Positions 16,645-22,375 of a DNA stretch of 33,806 nt are shown here, piece by piece. Within the stretch, counting starts at the first letter, position 1. Each line of letters opens with the position of its first letter. Source of the DNA: Marinoscillum sp. Its GTDB lineage: Bacteria; Bacteroidota; Bacteroidia; Cytophagales; Cyclobacteriaceae. Location: assembly GCA_024305105.1 (NCBI GenBank), contig JAMWZA010000046.1, forward strand, positions 1-33,806, read 5' to 3'. Under the pieces are notes generated by a model, which did no database searches, had not been told where the DNA came from, and worked only from the letters and a program-made list of their open reading frames with translations. The position numbers and the translations under genes were made by a program.

Positions 16645-16974
16645 TTAGCAACAATCACTATCAGGATTGTATTGATCGAAAAACCCTTTGAATATGTTCT
16701 TGATGCTTTCCCAATTGGGACCATCTATGCAATAGCACATGGAAGTTCCTTCAACAGTACCCTGAATCAATCCAAGGTTCTTCAGTTCTTTTAAGTGTTG
16801 TGAGATAGTGGGTTGAGCCAACCCGAGTTCTTTGACAAGGTCACTATTAATACAAGTATTAGCACTCAGTAAGTGTTGCAATATCGCTATCCTGGCCGGA
16901 TGTCCAATCGCCTTGGCCACCCCTGCCAATTCATTTTGCTCTTTTGTAAATAAATCAGATTTCGTAATTCCCAC
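16645..16974 (-). CDS. arsR: ArsR-family arsenic-responsive repressor
   Basis: 109 aa. A winged-helix DNA-binding domain spans about 15-85: LAGVAKAIGHPARIAILQHL, then the recognition helix region LGLAQPTISQHLKELKNLGLI. Cysteines at 41, 80, 82, 108 and 109 are candidate As(III)/Sb(III) ligands. The C-terminal SDCC pair resembles the ArsR types that bind arsenite through C-terminal cysteines rather than a CxC in the DNA-binding helix. The start is GTG at 16972-16974; the frame has a stop just upstream and no better start. The start codon lies inside a palindrome, which suggests autorepression. It is the first gene of the operon. Confidence 0.93.
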   Translation of the reverse strand: MGITKSDLFTKEQNELAGVAKAIGHPARIAILQHLLSANTCINSDLVKELGLAQPTISQHLKELKNLGLIQGTVEGTSMCYCIDGPNWESIKNIFKGFFDQYNPDSDCC

Positions 16975-16992
16975 ATCGCTATATTACGATGT
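16973..16992. promoter_or_regulatory. ACATCG-N8-CGATGT palindrome at the arsR start, candidate operator
   Basis: A perfect 6-bp inverted repeat with an 8-bp AT-rich spacer overlaps the GTG start of arsR. It is placed where ArsR binding would block transcription or translation start, and it shares its ATCG-N8-CGAT core with the site at 16611-16626. Confidence 0.55.
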
Positions 16993-17018
16993 ATAAATCA
17001 ATTTTCCAAAAAACACAT

Positions 17019-17045
17019 AAAAAAACCCCGACTTAAACGTCGGGG
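17019..17045 (-). terminator. rho-independent terminator of the small upstream gene
   Basis: The stem CCCCGAC/GTCGGGG (7 bp) has a 6-nt loop and is followed on the minus strand by seven T residues. It lies about 70 bp after the stop of the 73-aa gene at 17115-17336 and insulates it from the ars operon. Confidence 0.88.
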
Positions 17046-17114
17046 CCCCAACCAGCTATAGACAAGACCGCTGCTGCGCAACGGACTTACTTTAAATATT
17101 TTTACAATCGAAAA

Positions 17115-17336
17115 TTATGCACTTGCTACTCTTCCGGGGGATTCATTTCTGGCGTTATTTAACTGTGATACGATTTTTTTAACAAGTCCTATTTCCGATT
17201 CTTCGAGTTCATAGAGAACTTCGAGACTTTCCCCAGTTAAAGACTCGTTAACTTTGTGATCCATTTCGGATCCGTGGTTATAGTTACCACTTTGAGAACT
17301 GTACCAGATTAAATATTTCATGGTGTCGGCGGTCAT
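17115..17336 (-). CDS. small hypothetical protein, up to 73 aa
   Basis: Small acidic soluble protein with no signal peptide or cysteines, and no family that I recognise. The N-terminus contains MKYLIWYSSQSGNYNHG and the middle is rich in E and L (LEVLYELEESEIGLVKKIV). Two starts are possible: ATG at 17334-17336, or the in-frame ATG five codons later, giving 68 aa. Support comes from the strong terminator downstream, an operator-like intergenic region upstream, and divergence from the large histidine kinase gene. It could be co-regulated with that kinase, but nothing shows this directly. Confidence 0.6.
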   Translation of the reverse strand: MTADTMKYLIWYSSQSGNYNHGSEMDHKVNESLTGESLEVLYELEESEIGLVKKIVSQLNNARNESPGRVASA

Positions 17337-17355
17337 GATTACAATACGAAGATGG

Positions 17356-17404
17356 TTGATTCCAATTAATCAATCCTGCCAAAGTGCTTTAAAATCCTGC
17401 CAAA
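17356..17404. promoter_or_regulatory. operator-like repeats between divergent genes
   Basis: A perfect inverted repeat TTGATT-N6-AATCAA (17356-17373) is followed by two exact copies of AATCCTGCCAAA starting at 17372 and 17393, a 21-bp period or two helical turns. The arrangement lies between the small gene at 17336 and the kinase start at 17517. Such spacing fits a dimeric regulator binding direct repeats; which regulator is unknown. Confidence 0.5.
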
Positions 17405-17516
17405 TCATGTGAATCATGCTAAACAGGCTCTCAAAGTAGTTTTTTAATAAGTTTTTTTTTAATTCTATCTAAGTTATTCGAGATTTCCATACAGGATTTA
17501 CATCTTACTAACTCAT

Positions 17517-20500
17517 ATGACTGTCAGATTTGGCTCTATTTCTATTAAAATAATACTATTTCTTTGCTTTTTGCTGATAGAACTGATCTCTCATTCCCAA
17601 GTATTTCCGGCCTCCATATACAAGGACCATAAAGGAATGGCCTCCAATCGAATTACCCAGATTGCCCAATTACCGGATGGTGAGATTTGGATTGCCACAC
17701 AGGAAGGACTAAGCAGGTTCAATGGAATTAATTGGGCAACGTTTTCTGATACCCTCCAAATACCGCCTGGCATTGGCAAAGTACGGATGGAAGTACTTCG
17801 AGATTCATCGGTGGTGATCGCCAGTTTTAATACAGATGGTTTCATGCTATCATCCTATATTAATAGTAACAACACATGGAATGAAATAAAATTACCAGAA
17901 GAACTTCAACGAAGTACAGGAGATTATATAATGGCCAAGGCAATTGGTGAAAATTCACGAAACTTAATCATGGGTACGGGAAACAAAGTCCTTACCTATT
18001 CCAATGACCACTGGACATCTCTAGAGCTTCCCATGTCTACTGATGACAGATTAACATCAATGGTTGTATATGGGGACTCTTTGTTTGCTGCTACAAATAA
18101 ACAGGTCTTCCTTCTTGTGGACAATACATCCAGAAAACTACTCGATATACCGGGAATTATCAACATCACTTTTGATCCAGCAAGTCAGAGATGCTACGTG
18201 CTGCAAGAAGGTGCTCTTTTGTACTATGATCTAAGCACATCAGAACTTGGTTACGTTTTCGAAGGACGCCGTATGGGGATCAGCAACCTTGGAGTGCATT
18301 CATCATTGATTGTTCATGGAGAACATATCTATTACAGCCTTAATTCTCCATTGACTCAGTATAACCACCACACAAAAAAACACCAGCAGATTGTCACTGA
18401 ATACTATACTTCCGATCACACCTGTATGTCGGCTTTGGTGGATCATGAAGGAAGCATATGGGTGGCCACTTTGCGGGGTGCTTTCAGAATAAAAGATGCT
18501 TCAATTTACAATTACAATGGGGAAGCACTCATTGAAAATGAAGTAACAGCTATCTATGAAGACAGTGAAGAGAACCTTTACCTGGGTGCTAATATAGGAT
18601 TAAGTGTTATTTGGAAGGACGGGACGATTAGTCACTATCCATTATCGAACTCATCTACCAAAAACCGGATAATGGATATTGTGGAGTTTAATGACACCAT
18701 TTATCTCAGCGCTTTCCCAAATGGTATAATGACATTTAGTGGTGCTGAAGGATTAGAAAAAGCCCACTCTTCCACATCCTTGGAAAACGTGTCCGATTTG
18801 CATGTATATAATGATGAGTTGTATTGCTCTAGCGATCAGAAAATATATAAACTAGGAGTAGATGCTTGGGATCTCGTATATCAGATTAACGATTCCATCA
18901 ATTGTGTAATTAGGAAACTTTACTTTAACGTTGAACACCGATTTGTTCTAACGGATGTAGGTCTTATAGACTTGAGTGACTCTGCCTTCATTAAAGGTCA
19001 CGATTTGTACCAAAGTAATTTATATAGTGCGGTGTATAAAGACGATAAATTATTACTAGGTTCTTCTACAGAGTTAGTTCAGCTCAAGGATAATGAAATT
19101 ACCGCTTCATCATATACTATTCAAGCACCTATTTATACTATGAATTTAACATCTGATGATGACCTTTGGCTCGGTACCGGCTCAGGAGTTATCTCCTTTG
19201 CTGATGGGAAGAAATATTCCTATACAAAGGGAAATGGACTCATTGGAAATGAAGTCAACCGAAATGCCTTCGTTTTTTCTAGTAAAGGATCCCTTCTCGT
19301 TGGTACGGACGAAGGAATGTCAGTCATTGATCCGACAGTAAGACGGGTTGCACCTGTTCCAAAAGTGAAGATCACAGCAATTGCTGGAAATCAGGAGCCA
19401 CTAAATGGTTATAACCTTTCTCACGAAGTGAGGAACCTCAAGTTTACTTTTCAGACCATTTCTTTTTACAATATAGATGAGCTTAATTATCGTGTGCGAC
19501 TTTTAGGCCTTAGTCCTGAGTGGGAAGAAATATCATTTGCCGAACAGAACAGCATCACATACCCGAACCTGTCAAGCGGAAAATATCGTTTTGAAGTTCA
19601 GTCCCGAATAAGCGATGGAGAATGGAGTAAAGTAGCCAGATCTCCGTCGATTACCATTGATTCACCTATCCACGAAACAATCTGGTTTCGGATGATTATT
19701 ATTGTTCTGTTTATTGTTACGTTCGTTGTTTTCTATCGCATTCGCAACAAAGTACTTAAAGACAGAAATGAAGAACTCGAAAACAGAGTTCTAGAAAAAA
19801 CTCAAGAGTTGGAGCAAAGGAATCAGGAGCTAGTTTATACCATCGAAAATCTGAAAGCTGCACAAGGTCAACTTATACAGTCAGAAAAGCTGGCCTCCAT
19901 GGGACATCTTACCTCAGGAATAGCGCATGAACTCAATAATCCACTAAACTATATTAGAGGTGGTGCAGAGTGTATCATTAAAAACCTGGATGAACTTTCA
20001 GAACTATTAGTTGGTAAAAATGGCTTGACATCTACCGAATTAAAGACCATCATGGACGATAGCAAGCTATTGGCAGAGTCTATCCTGGAGGGTGCGAATA
20101 AAAGCACAGGGATTGTGAAAAGCCTTGGGTCATTTACAGCAGATTCTCAAAACTTTTATTCATTTACTGACCTTCAAAAGGAAGTGGAGACATCACTCAC
20201 CTTGCTCAACAATGAAATCGGTTTTCGAATCATAATCAATAAGATGTTTGGCAACATTCCACCAATAGAGTGTTATCCTGCTAAGATCAACCAGATGCTG
20301 GTCAACATTTTGCTCAACGCAATTCAGGCCATTAAAAATCGTGGTGAAATCACCGTACGGTATTACCGTAAAGATGATCAGTTCATTGCAATTGAAATTT
20401 CTGATGATGGAGAAGGCGTAAACAGCCATCTCCACGAAAAAGTATTCGAACCCTTTTTCACTACCAAAGATTCGAACCCAGGCCTAGGTTTGACAATCGC

Positions 20501-20630
20501 CAAATCCATAGTACAGGAACACAAAGGCACGATCAATTTCATTTCCAAACCGGGCCTAGGTACTAAGGTCAAAATTTTTCTCCCTGTTAGTCAGACCTAT
20601 CATCCAGAACTGGAAGGTGAAACCAGCTAA
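17517..20630 (+). CDS. two-component propeller histidine kinase (Reg_prop, Y_Y_Y, HisKA, HATPase)
   Basis: 1037 aa. Signal peptide about 1-28, then a periplasmic region of beta-propeller repeats (about 30-620; repeat motifs such as DGEIWIATQEGLSRF, EGSIWVATLRGAFR and DDLWLGTGSGVISF). A Y_Y_Y domain follows (about 640-720: FTFQTISFYNIDELNYRVRL), then one membrane span (about 723-743), a coiled coil (LENRVLEKTQELEQRNQEL) and HisKA with H804 in SGIAHELNNPLN. HATPase_c has an N-box NILLNAIQAI and a G-box PGLGLTIAKSI. Unlike hybrid one-protein systems of Bacteroidota it has no receiver or AraC domain, and no response-regulator gene lies beside it. The ligand is unknown. Confidence 0.95.
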   Translation: MTVRFGSISIKIILFLCFLLIELISHSQVFPASIYKDHKGMASNRITQIAQLPDGEIWIATQEGLSRFNGINWATFSDTLQIPPGIGKVRMEVLRDSSVVIASFNTDGFMLSSYINSNNTWNEIKLPEELQRSTGDYIMAKAIGENSRNLIMGTGNKVLTYSNDHWTSLELPMSTDDRLTSMVVYGDSLFAATNKQVFLLVDNTSRKLLDIPGIINITFDPASQRCYVLQEGALLYYDLSTSELGYVFEGRRMGISNLGVHSSLIVHGEHIYYSLNSPLTQYNHHTKKHQQIVTEYYTSDHTCMSALVDHEGSIWVATLRGAFRIKDASIYNYNGEALIENEVTAIYEDSEENLYLGANIGLSVIWKDGTISHYPLSNSSTKNRIMDIVEFNDTIYLSAFPNGIMTFSGAEGLEKAHSSTSLENVSDLHVYNDELYCSSDQKIYKLGVDAWDLVYQINDSINCVIRKLYFNVEHRFVLTDVGLIDLSDSAFIKGHDLYQSNLYSAVYKDDKLLLGSSTELVQLKDNEITASSYTIQAPIYTMNLTSDDDLWLGTGSGVISFADGKKYSYTKGNGLIGNEVNRNAFVFSSKGSLLVGTDEGMSVIDPTVRRVAPVPKVKITAIAGNQEPLNGYNLSHEVRNLKFTFQTISFYNIDELNYRVRLLGLSPEWEEISFAEQNSITYPNLSSGKYRFEVQSRISDGEWSKVARSPSITIDSPIHETIWFRMIIIVLFIVTFVVFYRIRNKVLKDRNEELENRVLEKTQELEQRNQELVYTIENLKAAQGQLIQSEKLASMGHLTSGIAHELNNPLNYIRGGAECIIKNLDELSELLVGKNGLTSTELKTIMDDSKLLAESILEGANKSTGIVKSLGSFTADSQNFYSFTDLQKEVETSLTLLNNEIGFRIIINKMFGNIPPIECYPAKINQMLVNILLNAIQAIKNRGEITVRYYRKDDQFIAIEISDDGEGVNSHLHEKVFEPFFTTKDSNPGLGLTIAKSIVQEHKGTINFISKPGLGTKVKIFLPVSQTYHPELEGETS

Positions 20631-20777
20631 ACCTATGCTCCACAGTACGCAAAGAAATCCTTTCATTCTGGATACACTATTGTTAGATGAGGATTTTATG
20701 AAAATTTATAGCCACTACCGTTGCAATTTTAAAGTCTTCATTTAAATTTGCAGTCCCTTAGAACGCTAGGGGGACAA

Positions 20778-20818
20778 GCGAGAGTAGCTCTCCCGATAAC
20801 TATCGGGAGGTAAAGCAC
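20778..20818 (+). pseudogene. tRNA-Gly 5' fragment with palindrome in the D-loop (copy A)
   Basis: The first 13 bases are identical to the 5' end of the intact tRNA-Gly at 20925 (GCGAGAGTAGCTC). Then comes a 19-bp insert TCCCGATAACTATCGGGAG in place of AGCTG, then GTAAAGCAC against GTAGAGCAC. Homology stops after the D-arm. The fragment even shares the unusual A at position 4 of the functional gene, so it probably derives from this very gene. Confidence 0.6.
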
Positions 20819-20858
20819 TTTCAAAATAAGGTTTTCAGAAACGAAAATCGACATAGAA

Positions 20859-20899
20859 GGGAAAGTAGATTTTCCGATAGCTATCGGAAGGTAGAGCAC
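20859..20899 (+). pseudogene. tRNA-Gly 5' fragment with palindrome in the D-loop (copy B)
   Basis: A more diverged copy: the first 13 bases match the tRNA-Gly 5' end at 9 positions. They are followed by a 19-bp insert TTCCGATAGCTATCGGAAG at the same place as in copy A, then exact GTAGAGCAC. Homology ends at the same base as in copy A. TTCCGATAG-CTATCGGAA (20872-20889) is a perfect 18-bp palindrome. Confidence 0.5.
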
Positions 20900-20924
20900 T
20901 AAAAAGCTCACTACTTCTTATAAA

Positions 20925-20997
<73 letters not shown>

Positions 20998-21006
20998 CAG
21001 AAAAAA

Positions 21007-21035
21007 GAGAGCCGCAAAAGCGGCTTTTCTTTTTT
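21007..21035 (+). terminator. terminator after tRNA-Gly
   Basis: The stem AGCCGC/GCGGCT with an AAAA loop, extended by G-U and A-U pairs, is followed by TTTCTTTTTT. It lies 10 bp past the tRNA. Confidence 0.85.
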
Positions 21036-21036
21036 G

Positions 21037-21082
21037 AAGAAATTGGCTAGCCAATAGTCAACATCTACACAGTAGATGAAGC
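21037..21082 (+). repeat. 46-bp direct repeat, copy 1 (upstream border of the GIY-YIG cassette)
   Basis: Identical over 46 bp to 21381-21426. It contains the 14-bp palindrome ATTGGCTAGCCAAT (21042-21055) and the hairpin CATCTAC-ACA-GTAGATG (21062-21078). The homology continues past the repeat into a tRNA-Leu 5' fragment. Confidence 0.95.
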
Positions 21083-21154
21083 TCTGCCTCCGGCAGACAG
21101 GCTCGGCTGGTGGAACCTGCCTACCGTAGGTAGGTTGGTAGATACGCAGGACTT
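21081..21154 (+). pseudogene. tRNA-Leu(UAA) 5' fragment interrupted by two 19-bp palindromes
   Basis: Segments match the intact tRNA-Leu at 21425: GC, [19 bp], CTCGG, TGGTGGAA with one extra C before it, [19 bp], then TTGGTAGATACGCAGGACTT with a single T-for-C change. The inserts TCTGCCTCCGGCAGACAGG (21083-21101) and CCTGCCTACCGTAGGTAGG (21116-21134) are related to each other (13 of 19 identical) and palindromic. Homology stops after T34 in the anticodon loop. Confidence 0.75.
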
Positions 21155-21158
21155 TGAC

Positions 21159-21401
21159 ATGTTTACTGTTTATGCTATATCAAGTGAGAAACGAAACTAC
21201 ATTTATGTAGGTTTGACAAATGATTTGGATAGACGACTAGAAGAGCACAGTTCTGCTAAAAATCGAACAACAAGACCATATAGGCCTTTTCGATTGATAC
21301 ATACAGAGATGTATAAAACCAGAACAGAAGCCAGAACCAGAGAAAAATATTTGAAATCTGGTGTTGGTAAAGAATATTTAAAGAAATTGGCTAGCCAATA
21401 G
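21159..21401 (+). CDS. small GIY-YIG nuclease-superfamily protein
   Basis: 80 aa from the ATG at 21159, a usual size for stand-alone UvrC-N-like GIY-YIG proteins. It has the first strand MFTVYAI, the second YIYVGLTNDL, the catalytic-arginine helix DLDRRLEEHSS, and the metal-binding glutamate in ARTREKYLKSG. The frame is open upstream, so a TTG at 21135 would add MVDTQDFD, which is merely translated tRNA sequence. I chose the ATG. The gene begins 4 bp after the truncated tRNA-Leu fragment, and its last six codons and stop lie inside the 46-bp direct repeat. The activity is predicted to be DNA nicking or cleavage; the target is unknown, though the setting suggests tRNA genes. Confidence 0.88.
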   Translation: MFTVYAISSEKRNYIYVGLTNDLDRRLEEHSSAKNRTTRPYRPFRLIHTEMYKTRTEARTREKYLKSGVGKEYLKKLASQ

Positions 21402-21426
21402 TCAACATCTACACAGTAGATGAAGC
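21381..21426 (+). repeat. 46-bp direct repeat, copy 2 (between the GIY-YIG gene and tRNA-Leu)
   Basis: Exact copy of 21037-21082. Its first 21 bases encode the C-terminal KKLASQ and stop of the GIY-YIG protein and include the palindrome ATTGGCTAGCCAAT (21386-21399). A CATCTAC-ACA-GTAGATG hairpin (21406-21422) ends 2 bp before the tRNA. Confidence 0.95.
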
Positions 21427-21510
21427 CTCGGTGGTGGAATTGGTAGACACGCAGGACTTAAAATCCTGTGACCCTTAAAGGTCGTGCGGGTTCAAGTCCC
21501 GCCCGAGGTA
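21425..21510 (+). tRNA. tRNA-Leu (anticodon UAA)
   Basis: Class II tRNA with acceptor GCCTCGG/CCGAGGT (G1-U72 wobble, as in E. coli tRNA-Leu UAA), D-arm TGGTGG...TAGAC, anticodon stem CAGGA/TCCTG with loop CTTAAAA (UAA), long variable arm TGACCCTTAAAGGTCG and T-arm GCGGGTTCAAGTCCCGC. CCA is not encoded. It is the intact copy next to the GIY-YIG cassette. Confidence 0.96.
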
Positions 21511-21515
21511 CACTT

Positions 21516-21554
21516 AAGCCTGATAACTAATTGGTTATCAGGCTTTTGTTTTTT
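21516..21554 (+). terminator. terminator after tRNA-Leu
   Basis: A perfect 12-bp stem AAGCCTGATAAC/GTTATCAGGCTT with loop TAATTG is followed by TTGTTTTTT. Confidence 0.93.
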
Positions 21555-21757
21555 ATAGGTGGCAATTTTGGTGGCACTAGCCTCACTCAACTTGTTCAAT
21601 TCCCATAAAAATAATGTTAGATAAGTAGGGCTGGGGGTATTGAAAACCCGTTACGCTGATTTAAGCTTTTAGGCAAACTTCAAAACGATTGTTTTAAACA
21701 GGTGTTTCAAAAGAAATGAACACATGAATTAATTCGAAACTGTTAAACCGAATCATC
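21555..21757. other. non-coding gap between tRNA-Leu and the DCC-family gene
   Basis: About 200 bp with no ORF or RNA that I can recognise. GTGGCA occurs twice close together near 21560-21577, separated by a T-rich stretch; I cannot tell whether this is an old attachment site. No promoter box fits well ahead of the next gene. Confidence 0.4.
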
Positions 21758-22249
21758 ATGTTTGAAAAATATAAACGCACAGACTATCGACCAGAAAAAC
21801 CACTTTTGATATGGGATGGAGCCTGTAGCTTTTGCCAATACTGGAAACTGCGCTTGCAGAAAATCACGGGAGATAAAGTTCGGTACGAACCCTATCAAAA
21901 AATAGCGGAGAAAATACCGGATATTTCAGAAAAAGGATTTGAGGAAGCCGTGCGATTGATTGAAACTGATGGGAAGGTGTATAATGGACCTGATGCTGCT
22001 TACCAATTACTTTCCTATTCAAACCAACCATTGAATTTCTCAATATGGTATCATAGGGTGTCACCATTCCGATGGGTTAGTGATCATGCCTATGCATTTA
22101 TTTCAAAACGGCGCTCCTCGATGTTTTCACTCACAAAACTCCTCTGGGGCAAGAATCCTGCTAAACCGAAAAACTATTGGATGCTGTATCTAGCTGCTCC
22201 TTTTGCCTTGGCACTTACCAATTACATGATTTCAAAACGTCTTCAATAA
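21758..22249 (+). CDS. DCC-family (DUF393) thiol-disulfide oxidoreductase-like protein
   Basis: 163 aa. The family motif DGACSFCQYW near the N-terminus places a CxxC-type pair at C23 and C26, set on a thioredoxin-like strand (LLIWDGACSFC). Later blocks, VRLIETDGKVYNGPDAAYQLLSY, fit DUF393. A hydrophobic segment near the C-terminus (about 137-158: YWMLYLAAPFALALTNYMI) suggests membrane attachment. The biochemical role of the family is largely untested. It stands alone, with 126 bp before the next gene. Confidence 0.87.
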   Translation: MFEKYKRTDYRPEKPLLIWDGACSFCQYWKLRLQKITGDKVRYEPYQKIAEKIPDISEKGFEEAVRLIETDGKVYNGPDAAYQLLSYSNQPLNFSIWYHRVSPFRWVSDHAYAFISKRRSSMFSLTKLLWGKNPAKPKNYWMLYLAAPFALALTNYMISKRLQ

Positions 22250-22375
22250 CCTGTTAAGATCAATAAACCAATGAGCCCTGTTTCCCCCAAATTAAATCCC
22301 TGTTACCCTTAATTAATCCTTCTCTCTTTTGATACATAGGGGCTTACATTCGTAGTTAAGCCATCGTATAGACCT

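Larger units (their letters stand above)
21037..21426 (+). mobile_element. putative GIY-YIG cassette inserted at tRNA-Leu(UAA)
   Basis: Order: direct repeat, tRNA-Leu 5' half carrying two palindromes, GIY-YIG gene, direct repeat, intact tRNA-Leu. The repeat period is 344 bp. The structure resembles an integrating or homing unit that leaves a broken tRNA 5' half upstream while keeping a functional tRNA downstream. Tandem duplication of a GIY-YIG/tRNA unit followed by decay of the first copy is the alternative. No transposase, integrase or intron core is visible. Confidence 0.5.

Noticed and set aside
21135-21158. TTG start adding MVDTQDFD to the GIY-YIG protein
   Set aside because: These codons are translated tRNA-Leu sequence; the ATG at 21159 begins exactly at the first strand of the GIY-YIG fold.
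21154-21425. Group I intron in tRNA-Leu(UAA)
   Set aside because: The sequence after the nuclease gene is a complete tRNA with its own 5' end, not a 3' half, and I see no intron core; only the junction position is reminiscent.
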